Below, in pieces: positions 18,131 to 26,200 of a stretch of DNA of 64,000 nt. Numbering within the stretch: the first letter of the stretch is position 1; each line of letters begins with the position of its first letter. The translations under genes were made by a program, and so were the position numbers. Below the pieces are notes generated by a model. That model saw only the letters and a program-made list of their open reading frames with translations, had not been told where the DNA came from and ran no database searches. Source of the stretch: Archangium lansingense (GTDB taxonomy: Bacteria; Myxococcota; Myxococcia; Myxococcales; Myxococcaceae). The stretch is from positions 4,836,001-4,900,000 of the forward strand of contig NZ_JAPNKA010000001.1 in NCBI RefSeq assembly GCF_026626635.1, given 5' to 3'.

Positions 18131-18958
18131 CTATGCCCGCGCTGACGTGGCCCGGGCGCGCAGCTTCGCGAAGTTCTCCGGCGGCGTTGTCGAGTCACCG
18201 GGGCGCTTGCCCGGCGTCACCTGCTCGCCGTGGAAGTCGCTGCCCCCGGTGGGCACCAGATCGAACTCCTTCGCGAACTTCAGGTACTTCTCCTGCACGC
18301 TCGGGTTGTGGTCCGAGTGCAGCGCCTCCAGTCCATCCAGGCCCTCGCGTGCCAGTTGCAGGATGTCGTAGCGCTCCAGCTTCGAGCTGCCCGGGTGCGC
18401 CAGCGTGGCCGTGCCTCCCGCGCGGTGGATGAGCCGGATGGCGGCCCTTCCCTCCAGCTTGAATCGGTCCGTCCATGCCGGCTTGCCCGCGCCCAGGAAC
18501 CGGTCGAAGGCCTCCTTCACGTTCAGGCACCAGCCCCGCTCCACCAGCAGCCGCGCCAGGTGCGGCCTCCCGAGCTGCGCACTCCCTGCGAGGGCTCGCA
18601 CCTCCTCCATCCTCACCGGGAAGCCCAGCTTCCTCATCTGCTCCACCATCCGCTCCATCCGCTGCTCGCGGTCCACCCGCAGCCGCTCCGCGAAGCTGGC
18701 CAGCTCCGGGAAGTCCGGCCGCACGAAGTGCCCCAGGATGTGCACCTCCTTCTTCAGCACGAACGCCGACACCTCGATGCCCGGTACCAGCTCCACCCCG
18801 TGTGCCTTCGCCGCCTCCGCTGCCTCCGCCAGCCCCGCCACCGTGTCGTGATCCGTCACCGCCAGCGCCGTCACTCCCGCGCTTGCCGCCAGGGACAGCA
18901 GCTCGGTGGGCGAGTGTTGGCCATCACTCGCCGTGGTGTGGGAATGCAGATCGATCAC
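18131..18958 (-). CDS. PHP-domain phosphoesterase (RNase AM / TrpH-like)
   Basis: 275 aa. N-terminal MIDLHSHTTASDG and VTDHDTVAG are the first metal-binding motifs of the PHP fold. Others are PGIEVSA, TLAHPGS and GGSDFHG near the C-terminus. Single-domain PHP proteins of this size hydrolyse 3',5'-nucleoside bisphosphates or act as 5'-3' exonucleases on short RNA. The exact substrate is not readable from sequence. Confidence 0.88.
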   Translation of the reverse strand: MIDLHSHTTASDGQHSPTELLSLAASAGVTALAVTDHDTVAGLAEAAEAAKAHGVELVPGIEVSAFVLKKEVHILGHFVRPDFPELASFAERLRVDREQRMERMVEQMRKLGFPVRMEEVRALAGSAQLGRPHLARLLVERGWCLNVKEAFDRFLGAGKPAWTDRFKLEGRAAIRLIHRAGGTATLAHPGSSKLERYDILQLAREGLDGLEALHSDHNPSVQEKYLKFAKEFDLVPTGGSDFHGEQVTPGKRPGDSTTPPENFAKLRARATSARA

Positions 18959-19067
18959 GGCTTACTCCAGGGGACTCGGGTTGAAGGCTCCGCCTACCAT
19001 CCATAGGATGTGGGATACCTCTCGGATTCGCCAGCCCGTGTGTCCCCCAGCAGGTAGGAGGAGCGTC

Positions 19068-19352
19068 ATGGCCAAGGACGACACCATCGAGAACCGCGTG
19101 TACCTCTTCGAATCGCTGGCGAGCAGCTACATCTCCGCTGCCTCGGAGCTGCTGTCCTCGGAGGACGCGGCGGTGCGCGCCCGGGCGAGACGGGCCCTGG
19201 CGGAGCTGGCGTACGTCTCGTGTGTCGTGTCGGACACCGGCAACCTGTCGGCCGAGGAGGTGCGTGAGCGCGTGCTGGGCAATCCCGAGCCGGCGCTCCC
19301 GCCGGATGTTGACTTGGATGACAAGGGCAGCAAGGGCAAGAAGCGCAAGTAA
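19068..19352 (+). CDS. Small hypothetical protein, 94 aa
   Basis: Starts MAKDDTIENRVYLFES after a strong AGGAGG Shine-Dalgarno. The first 70 residues are predicted helical and Ala/Arg-rich; the C-terminus is charged and ends KGSKGKKRK. No cysteine motif, signal or membrane segment. It is 44 bp upstream of the deoxyhypusine-synthase-like gene and may share its transcript. Family not recognised. Confidence 0.75.
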   Translation: MAKDDTIENRVYLFESLASSYISAASELLSSEDAAVRARARRALAELAYVSCVVSDTGNLSAEEVRERVLGNPEPALPPDVDLDDKGSKGKKRK

Positions 19353-19396
19353 TCCCGTGCTCCCCTCGGCGCGCGGGCGATGGTAGATCGCGCGCC

Positions 19397-20608
19397 ATGG
19401 CCAAATCAGCGTCGAACAACCGAAAGAACCTGCGCGCCCACTACTCGGGAGCACGCAAGGCGGATCCGCGTCCCATCACCGGCAAGGAGTCGCCCACCGA
19501 GCTGCTCGAGCATGCCTTCTCGGCCTACGTGGGCCGCCAGGAGCGCACCGCGTTCGAGCTCATGCGCCGCTCCATGGAGGTGGATGCCTCCATCTTTCTG
19601 ACGCTCTCGGGCGCCATGACGCCGGCGGGCCTGCACCAGAGCTGCATCATCCCGCTCATCGAGAAGGGCATCATCTCGACGCTCACCACCACCGGTGCCA
19701 ACCTCTACCACGATGCTCACCGCATCATCGGCCACGCCATCCGCGAGGTGAACCCCAACGCGGGTGATCTCCAGTACCGCCTGGCCCGCATCATCCGCAT
19801 CTACGACCTGGGCTTCTGGGAGGAGGCCCTGCTGGACACCGACCGGCTCTTCTCCGCCCTCCTGCGCCGCCCCGAGTTCCAGCGCAAGATGACCACGCCC
19901 GAGTTCCACTACCTGCTCGGCAAGAACATCCACGCCATCGAGAAGAAGCTCGGCGTCAAGCAGCCCTCGCTGCTGTCCACCTGCTACAAGCACGGCGTGC
20001 CCATCTTCGTGGGCGCGGTGCAGGACGGCTCCATCTTCCTCAACGCCGTGAAGCTCAAGCGGCTGATGGGCGACGAGTTCAAGTTCGAGATCGACATCAA
20101 CGACGACGTCTACTGGATGGCGGCGATCCAGCACTACTGTCGCCACCACTTCTCCAACAAGATGGCCATCTGGATCCTCGGCGGCGGCGTGCCCAAGAAC
20201 TACACGCTGCAGGGCGAGCCGCTGCTGGATCAGATCCTCGGCGTGCCCACCGATGGCTTCGACATCGACGTGCAGTTCTGCGTGGACCCGGTGGACAACG
20301 GCGCGCTCTCCAGCTGCCCGGCCGGTGAGGGCCATACCTGGGGCAAGGTGTCCATGGAGGCCGTGGAAGCCGGCTCCATGTACGTGCACACCGATGTCAC
20401 GGCCGTCTTCCCGTGGCTCACTCACGCGCTGCTGAGCGACTCGAAGATGAAGCGCAAGCCGCGCCGGCTGATGGACGTGATGCAGGAGGCGGTGACGTTC
20501 CTCGACAAGGACGTGCAGAAGCGCCGCAAGTCGCTGCTGAAGACGATCGACTGGAGCCCCGACGAGGCGAAGCCGGACCCGACGGAGCACAACACGTACG
20601 TCCGCTAA
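19397..20608 (+). CDS. Deoxyhypusine synthase-family protein (likely homospermidine synthase-like)
   Basis: 403 aa, start MAKSASNNRKNL. The DHS fold is recognisable from ASIFLTLSGAMTPAG, TTGANLYHDAHR and the active-site loop ILGGGVPKN, whose Lys267 aligns with the lysine that carries the aminobutyl intermediate in DHS. HTWGKVSMEA and TAVFPWLTHAL complete the NAD/spermidine site region. Bacteria do not make hypusine, so related bacterial enzymes are thought to transfer the aminobutyl group of spermidine to other amines, such as putrescine to give homospermidine. speA elsewhere in the window supports a polyamine role. Confidence 0.88.
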   Translation: MAKSASNNRKNLRAHYSGARKADPRPITGKESPTELLEHAFSAYVGRQERTAFELMRRSMEVDASIFLTLSGAMTPAGLHQSCIIPLIEKGIISTLTTTGANLYHDAHRIIGHAIREVNPNAGDLQYRLARIIRIYDLGFWEEALLDTDRLFSALLRRPEFQRKMTTPEFHYLLGKNIHAIEKKLGVKQPSLLSTCYKHGVPIFVGAVQDGSIFLNAVKLKRLMGDEFKFEIDINDDVYWMAAIQHYCRHHFSNKMAIWILGGGVPKNYTLQGEPLLDQILGVPTDGFDIDVQFCVDPVDNGALSSCPAGEGHTWGKVSMEAVEAGSMYVHTDVTAVFPWLTHALLSDSKMKRKPRRLMDVMQEAVTFLDKDVQKRRKSLLKTIDWSPDEAKPDPTEHNTYVR

Positions 20609-20635
20609 CGCGGCGTCAGAAGAGGAGCCACCACC

Positions 20636-21076
20636 ATGAGCCAACCTACCCCCGCCACCGGCGTCGTGATGACCGCCGCGAGCGCGTCGGGCTTCCACTG
20701 CAAGCTGGAGCACGGCCCGTCCGGCACGAAGATCACCACCGAGGCCCCCAAGGACAATGGGGGCACGGGCATGTCCTTCTCGCCTACGGACCTCGTGGGC
20801 GCGGCGCTCGCCTCCTGCGCCCTCACCACCATGGCCCTGGCCGCCTCGCGCGAGGGGATTGCCTTCGGTGATGCGCGCGCCCGGGTGGAGAAGCGGATGA
20901 CGCCTCCGCCGCGCCGCATCGGCGAGCTGGTGTTGGAGATCGACATGCCCGCGGGCCTCTCCGCCGCGCACCGCGCCCGGCTGGAGGAGGTGGCGCACGG
21001 CTGCCCTGTCACTCGCAGCCTGCACCCGGACGTGAAGATCCCCCTGTCCTTCCGTTACCCAGACGACGCCCGGTAG
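20636..21076 (+). CDS. OsmC-family protein
   Basis: 146 aa, preceded by GAGGAG and 27 bp after the synthase gene. OsmC fold signature: SPTDLVGAALASCALTTMA with the peroxidatic-type Cys in ASC, and a second Cys in HGCPVTRSL. OsmC/Ohr proteins reduce organic hydroperoxides using lipoyl or other thiols. This one is OsmC-like rather than a clear Ohr. Possibly co-transcribed with the preceding gene. Confidence 0.9.
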   Translation: MSQPTPATGVVMTAASASGFHCKLEHGPSGTKITTEAPKDNGGTGMSFSPTDLVGAALASCALTTMALAASREGIAFGDARARVEKRMTPPPRRIGELVLEIDMPAGLSAAHRARLEEVAHGCPVTRSLHPDVKIPLSFRYPDDAR

Positions 21077-21193
21077 GCGGAAGACGGCCCGTTCCGCCGC
21101 CTGCTCTCCAACCGCTCGGGCGATGGCACGCTGCGCCATCGCCCGGGCATGCCGACCCTCCGTTGGGGTGGGCGCGAGCACGAGGAGGGTGGC

Positions 21194-21733
21194 GTGAACG
21201 TGGCACTGCTGAAGATCTACCTGAATGACCATCTCGCGGGCTCGACGGTGGGCTTGGAACTGGCGCGTCGCGCGAAGACCGAGAACGCGGGCAATGCGGT
21301 GGGCGAGTACCTGGACACCTTCGTGAGCGAGCTGCGAGAGGAGCGCATGATGCTCCTAAGCGTGATGTGGATGCTCGGGCTGAAGCGCGATGTGGTGAAG
21401 CAGGGCGTGGCCTGGGTGGGTGAGAAACTGGGACGCCTGAAGCTCAACGGACAGTTGACGGGCTACTCGCCGCTGAGCCGCGTGGTGGAGCTGGAGAGTT
21501 TGTGCCTGGGGTCCGAGGGGCGGTTGTCGATGTGGCGGACGCTGCAGCGGCTGGTGCGCAAGGACGATCGCCTGGGCCGCTTCGATTTCGCGGCGCTCAT
21601 CACCCGGACCGAGCAGCAGCGGCGCATTCTGGAGCGGCTGCGGCAGCAATCCTCGGATGAGGCGTTCTTCGAGCCAGGAGAGGGCTCGGTCCTGCGTCTC
21701 ACTCACTCGCCCTCCAGGAGAGGGGCGGGGTGA
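21194..21733 (+). CDS. Hypothetical protein, 179 aa
   Basis: GTG start (MNVALLKIYLNDHL) chosen because GAGGAGGG precedes it; an ATG at 21149 would add 15 unlikely residues. All-helical and soluble, with a four-helix-like pattern (LARRAKTENAG, LDTFVSELREERMMLL, LESLCLGSEGR, LRQQSSDEAFFEPGEG). It resembles small metal-free ferritin-like helical bundles, but I cannot assign a family. The last codons and the stop fall in a degenerate copy of the dispersed GGGGTGAG repeat. Confidence 0.75.
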   Translation: MNVALLKIYLNDHLAGSTVGLELARRAKTENAGNAVGEYLDTFVSELREERMMLLSVMWMLGLKRDVVKQGVAWVGEKLGRLKLNGQLTGYSPLSRVVELESLCLGSEGRLSMWRTLQRLVRKDDRLGRFDFAALITRTEQQRRILERLRQQSSDEAFFEPGEGSVLRLTHSPSRRGAG

Positions 21734-21738
21734 GCATG

Positions 21739-21775
21739 CTCCCTCTCCCTCTGGGAGAGGGCAGGGGTGAGGGTC
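21739..21775 (+). repeat. Dispersed palindromic repeat, copy D
   Basis: Same palindromic core and GGTGAGGGTC tail as copies A-C. A weaker, degenerate unit at about 21704-21733 adjoins it and supplies the stop codon of the upstream gene. Confidence 0.8.
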
Positions 21776-21829
21776 TGATCGCTCTCGGGTAATCCCGAAG
21801 GTGGTAGGGTTTCCCCGAGAGGAAGCGAC

Positions 21830-23095
21830 ATGACGGAGCTGGAGCCGCTGCTCAATCGCATCGAGCAGCTCACGCCGTACTTTGGCAGGGCCCAGGACGA
21901 CCTGCTGGCCCTGGCCACCCGGGGACGTAACCGGGACTACAAGGGCGTGCTGCAGAACGCGCGGCTCGTGCTCGAGATGCTCCTGCGCTCGCTGGTCACC
22001 ACCGAGCTGAAGCAGACGCCGGGCAAGGCGATGCTCGACGAGCTGATCGCCCGCTTCCGACAGCAGGCCCACGCAGGACTCGTCCCCACCCATATCCTCG
22101 CGCACATGGGGACGGTGCAGGCCTGGGGAAACCTGAGCTCGCACGACCACGCGGGGGACCTCCACGACGCGGGTGTGAAGGTGGACCTGCAGGAGGCGGT
22201 GACGAGCCTCAACTCCCTGGTGGCCATCCTCACCTGGTACAAGGAGCGGTACGTCCAGGAGTCCGCGCTCGCCCCGGTGACGGAAGCTCCCGTGACAACA
22301 GTTCCCGTGGTCCGGCCTCCAGGGGGCAGGCGGATGGCGCTGGTGGGAGGCGCCGCCCTCGTGGCATTGGCCTCGGGCCTGGGCGTGCTCGCATACCGTT
22401 CCGATACTGGCCCGACCTCCTCGGCCCCCAGCCTCCGGGACAGGGTGGATGCGCTCTATGCGACGAACGCGGAGCCACCACCTCCGGCCGATTGCCAGGA
22501 GACGGACCCTCAGGGGCTCGTCATGCTCCTCGAGCTGGGCTCGAAGCTCTCGGACCGCGTCCCGGAAAAGGATCGGGCCCGCGAGGCCAACGCGGCGCTC
22601 CCGGCGCTGCGGGCTCGGGGTCCGCACTGGGGCCCGGAAGGTTGGTTCTACGTGGCCAGGGCGAGCCTGCTGGCCGGCAACCCCGATGCGGAGGCCATGA
22701 ACAAGGCGCTCCTGTGCACGAACTTCGCGGCGGCGGAGAACCTCGCGGGACGGGTGGGGGTGGCCACCCAGAACCTGCAGGAGGCCGTGGTGCGCCTCAC
22801 ACGTGCCGCGGAGCTGGACGCACGGTTCTGGAAGCCTCGCTACAACCTGGGGTTGATCTACTTGCAGCTCCCTCGCGTGGACAAGGCCGTGCTGTGGCTG
22901 CAACGCGCGGCGGAGAGTGCTCCGCAGATCGCGGAGATCCACTTCAGGTTGGGGGAGGCTTACAAAGCGCGAGCCGCCGAGACCTCCGGCCAGGGTCAGG
23001 ATGCTGCCGCGGACCAAGAGCTCGCCCGGGCTGCCTTCTGCCGCGCGAAGGACCTGGGCCATCCAGACGCCGCCGCCCTCTGCACCACCCCCTGA
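21830..23095 (+). CDS. HEPN/DUF4145-like domain, TM helix and TPR protein
   Basis: 421 aa. Residues 1-140 resemble DUF4145/HEPN-type helical domains (NARLVLEMLLRSL, then WGNLSSHDHAGDL in the position of the family's GN..aH motif). A Pro-rich linker and one TM helix (about 168-188, ALVGGAALVALASGLGVLAY) follow. The C-terminal half is TPR-like (FWKPRYNLGLIYLQLPRVDK, AEIHFRLGEAYKA). Topology suggests a cytoplasmic N-domain and a periplasmic TPR. It converges with the CsgG-like gene, 3 bp away. Role unknown. Confidence 0.85.
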   Translation: MTELEPLLNRIEQLTPYFGRAQDDLLALATRGRNRDYKGVLQNARLVLEMLLRSLVTTELKQTPGKAMLDELIARFRQQAHAGLVPTHILAHMGTVQAWGNLSSHDHAGDLHDAGVKVDLQEAVTSLNSLVAILTWYKERYVQESALAPVTEAPVTTVPVVRPPGGRRMALVGGAALVALASGLGVLAYRSDTGPTSSAPSLRDRVDALYATNAEPPPPADCQETDPQGLVMLLELGSKLSDRVPEKDRAREANAALPALRARGPHWGPEGWFYVARASLLAGNPDAEAMNKALLCTNFAAAENLAGRVGVATQNLQEAVVRLTRAAELDARFWKPRYNLGLIYLQLPRVDKAVLWLQRAAESAPQIAEIHFRLGEAYKARAAETSGQGQDAAADQELARAAFCRAKDLGHPDAAALCTTP

Positions 23096-23098
23096 GCC

Positions 23099-23827
23099 TC
23101 ACTTCATCAGCAGGGCCAGCTCCTTGGACGCGAGCTGGAAGTCCGGCTGGGCCTTCACCACGGCGGTCAGCTCCTTCTTCGCCTCCGCCAGGTCCTTGCG
23201 GTCCTTCGCATCCAGCGCCCGGGCGTAGCGCAGGGCCGTGTCTCGGGTGAGCTTGCGCGGCTTGCTCACGGGCTTGGGCTTCACGGGCGCCTTCCCGGAC
23301 CCGGCCTCCGAGGCGGTGAGCTCCTCGAAGACGGCGCGGAGCTCCAGCACGAGCTCCTGCTCGATCGCGAGGAACTTCTCCGGGGTGCTCTGCGCTCCGA
23401 CGGCGCGGATGATGCGGCCCGTCTCGGTCTCGACGACTCGGGCATCCACGCGCAAGGTGTTCATCACGTCGAAGTACCCGCCCATCACCAGGTAACGGGC
23501 TCCGAGCAGCTTGCCGACCTTGTTGGCGGTGGCCTGATCGAACTTGTTGGATTGGTTCAACTCCAGCTCGTCCATGACCTGCTGGAGCCGGTCCCGCTCC
23601 ACGAGCTGCACGGGCTCGTGGGCCGACGACAGGTCCGAGATGAGCATCTGGGCCAGGCCCTTCTTGAGGAGCTGCATCTCGGCAGTAGGGCCCTCGTAGT
23701 CGAAGTAGAGCACCGCCACCGTGGGCTTGTCGGAGGCCAGGACGGGGAGGGCGAGCAGCCCGAGCAGCAGGCCGAGGAGACGTGGGAACAGGAATCGGAG
23801 TGCCTTCACGAAGCGGGATTCTGGCAC
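23099..23827 (-). CDS. CsgG/curli-assembly-like secreted protein
   Basis: 242 aa with a signal peptide (LLGLLLGLLALPVLA). GTG 23827 is used here; GTG 23809 (MKALRFLF) is an equally good start. The mature part has the CsgG-like core VAVLYFDYEG, a helical stretch LAQMLISDLSS and LVERDRLQQVMDELEL, then GARYLVMGGYFDV. It lacks a lipobox, so it is more likely periplasmic than an outer-membrane CsgG pore. A short TPR-like helix pair closes the protein. A longer paralogue is encoded at 26201-28012. It starts 29 bp from the divergent CorA-like gene. Confidence 0.85.
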   Translation of the reverse strand: MPESRFVKALRFLFPRLLGLLLGLLALPVLASDKPTVAVLYFDYEGPTAEMQLLKKGLAQMLISDLSSAHEPVQLVERDRLQQVMDELELNQSNKFDQATANKVGKLLGARYLVMGGYFDVMNTLRVDARVVETETGRIIRAVGAQSTPEKFLAIEQELVLELRAVFEELTASEAGSGKAPVKPKPVSKPRKLTRDTALRYARALDAKDRKDLAEAKKELTAVVKAQPDFQLASKELALLMK

Positions 23828-23856
23828 GGGAGGCGCCTGCCTATAAGGTGCCCCCC

Positions 23857-26184
23857 ATGGATGCGAAGTTGCGACAGGTGGTGGAGGCCCTGCTGGGCGA
23901 GGGACAGGTGGAGTGGATTTCCGAGAAGCCTGCTCCCGGATTGGAACCGGGGCCGCGCGAGCTCTTCATCAGCGTGGGCTCACGCAGCCAGTCCCTGCCG
24001 CCCCATCCCCGCATGCTGGCGTGGAAGCTGCCCCAGTGGATGCGGCGCTCCGTGCGCTCCACCACGGGCGCTGTCTTCCTGTCCGCCGCAGAGCTCGACG
24101 CCCTCTCCCAGGAGTTGAGGCAGGGGCAGCCCGAGGGATCGCTCGGCCCGCTGACCCTGCGCGTTCACGAGCCTACGCTCGATGTGCTCTGCGCCACGCT
24201 GCTGCTCATGTACCGGCTGCTCCATGCCTCCTGGCCCGAGGGCGTCGAGGCCCTCGTCGAGTACGTGGGCGAGTGGGAGCAGGGCCACACCGAGACGGTA
24301 GGCGACTACGAGCGCGCCTTGGGCACGGCGTTCTACGCCGCCCTGAACCTCTGGCCCTCGGAGACGGATCGCCCCTCCCGTGAGCTGCTGGAGCTCCTGG
24401 CGTCCGTGCTGGAGCGCTGCCGCCTCTCCCTGGAGCTGATGAAGCTGCCCGAAGGGCTCGTTCCCCCGACCATCTCCCGTCGGCTCAAGGCGGACGAGCG
24501 TCTCTACCGCGCCGAGCTGTCGCGGGCCCAGCGTGTGCAGCTCGACATCCCGCTCGATGACGAGCAGGAGGGATCCGTGCGACGCGTGGATGCGCTGTTC
24601 CTGTCGTCCTTTCAGGACGTCACCGTCCTCCGGCTCCTCGCGCGCACCGACACCGAGAACACCCACTACGGCCAGGGCTTCGACTTCATGGCCATCCACA
24701 TCGCGAGGCCGGACCAGTCCAAGCCCTGGCACGCGTTCTCGCTCACCCCCGAGCGCGCGGGGACGCTCTCGAACCTCGCGGGCTACCTGGACGAGCTCGA
24801 GGGAGAGCGGCTGCCGGATGGGAGTCCGCGCGCCCGGGGAGCCCGGCGCTTCGAGCGCCAGCCCAATGACTACTCGGACCCGTGGTACTCGGACGGCTAT
24901 GCCAGCCCCATTGGCCGCTCGACGATGGTGGCGGGCCCCTACTCGGGCACCCGGCTGTCGCGCCGCGAGTTGTGGGAGGCCATCTGGAGCCGCTTCAACG
25001 TCGGCCGCAACGTCCATGTCCTCAAGGCGCATACCGTCTTCGCCCGGCCCTTCCTCTGGCGGGGACCGGCGCCGGACGTGGAGCTTGTGTCCCGGGGATT
25101 TCGCCGGTGCGACCTCTCCAACCAGGGCACGGCCTTCCACCCCGCGGTGGTTCACTCCTTCCTGGGCGCCACGCCGGAAGCGGACGTGCTGCACTACGAG
25201 AAGCTCACCGAGGGCCACACCGTTCGTGTCTCCGTCTACCCGAACCGGCTCGTGGTCGTGTGGATCGAACGGCCCCGGAAGACGGCGACCTCGCTGTATG
25301 AGCTAGCCCTCGAGCAGGCGGCGCTCGTGGAGGGGAAAGAGCTGTGGGAGCTCGAGCCCCTGAGGGGCCTGCCTCCCTGGTTGGCGCCGCTGGGCCCGGA
25401 GCGCTGGCTCGTCTACGGCGGCTACCGCATCTCCCGAGGCCGCTCGTCGATGCTCGACGACTCGCGCTCCATGCAGGGGCTCTTCTACGCGCTCGCCACG
25501 GGGACGGAGCCCATCCTGGAGAAGCTGCCGTCGGAGGCCGCATCGGAGAGCCGGCGGGTGCTCCGGGATGCCGCCGGTGAGACGGAGCACTGGCTGACCT
25601 CGACGGGCGGCGCCCGGCTCGAGTTCCTCATCGAAGAAGAGGAGCGCGGACCGCTCGCGTGTGACCGGGACTTCCTCCTCTTTCTGCTCACCATTGGCCA
25701 GCGCTACTCGGCCTTCGAGACCAGCCGGCGCATGGCGGAAGTGGAGCAGCGCTACCGTACTTCGCGCTGGCAGAGCCTGCGGCCCGCGCGCAGTGTCCGC
25801 TCCGACGTGATGCTCTTCACCAACTCCCTGTGGCACACGCGCGTGAGCGAAGACCCCGACGTCAACGCGCGCTACCTCGCGTGGCACTCGCTGCACGGAC
25901 TGCAGGAGACGGTGGAGGCCATGAAGGACCAGGCCGCGGAGCTGGACCAGTACAAGCGGGACCAGTTCGACCGGATGGTGGGCATCCTGGTGTTCGTCTT
26001 CCTGCCGGTGAGCCTCGCGTGTGGCTTCTTCTCCGGAGCGCAGTTCCAGGACATGAGCCCCTCGGTGGGCATTCCCGGCACCACCACCGGCTGGCTCATC
26101 TTCCTCGGCTACACGGCGGCCTTCACGGTGCTCGTCTTCGGCACCGTGTTCCTCGCCCGGGTGATGAGCTGGCGCAGGCGCTGA
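23857..26184 (+). CDS. Large protein with CorA-like C-terminal membrane domain
   Basis: 775 aa. The first 640 or so residues are soluble with no family I recognise. The C-terminus has a long helix (NARYLAWHSLHGLQETVEAM), then two TM segments. The first, MVGILVFVFLPVSLACGFFSG, matches the FLPLTFITGFFGMN-type pore helix of CorA magnesium channels. The diagnostic GMN is replaced by GAQ. This suggests a CorA/ZntB-derived membrane module behind an unrelated large cytoplasmic domain. Ion transport is unproven without GMN. It sits between two CsgG-like genes, both on the opposite strand. Confidence 0.82.
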   Translation: MDAKLRQVVEALLGEGQVEWISEKPAPGLEPGPRELFISVGSRSQSLPPHPRMLAWKLPQWMRRSVRSTTGAVFLSAAELDALSQELRQGQPEGSLGPLTLRVHEPTLDVLCATLLLMYRLLHASWPEGVEALVEYVGEWEQGHTETVGDYERALGTAFYAALNLWPSETDRPSRELLELLASVLERCRLSLELMKLPEGLVPPTISRRLKADERLYRAELSRAQRVQLDIPLDDEQEGSVRRVDALFLSSFQDVTVLRLLARTDTENTHYGQGFDFMAIHIARPDQSKPWHAFSLTPERAGTLSNLAGYLDELEGERLPDGSPRARGARRFERQPNDYSDPWYSDGYASPIGRSTMVAGPYSGTRLSRRELWEAIWSRFNVGRNVHVLKAHTVFARPFLWRGPAPDVELVSRGFRRCDLSNQGTAFHPAVVHSFLGATPEADVLHYEKLTEGHTVRVSVYPNRLVVVWIERPRKTATSLYELALEQAALVEGKELWELEPLRGLPPWLAPLGPERWLVYGGYRISRGRSSMLDDSRSMQGLFYALATGTEPILEKLPSEAASESRRVLRDAAGETEHWLTSTGGARLEFLIEEEERGPLACDRDFLLFLLTIGQRYSAFETSRRMAEVEQRYRTSRWQSLRPARSVRSDVMLFTNSLWHTRVSEDPDVNARYLAWHSLHGLQETVEAMKDQAAELDQYKRDQFDRMVGILVFVFLPVSLACGFFSGAQFQDMSPSVGIPGTTTGWLIFLGYTAAFTVLVFGTVFLARVMSWRRR

Positions 26185-26200
26185 AGGAGGGGCTCGCGGC

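Noticed and set aside
19406..21232. 608-aa minus-strand frame
   Set aside because: Antisense of the deoxyhypusine-synthase-like and OsmC genes, which have clear families.
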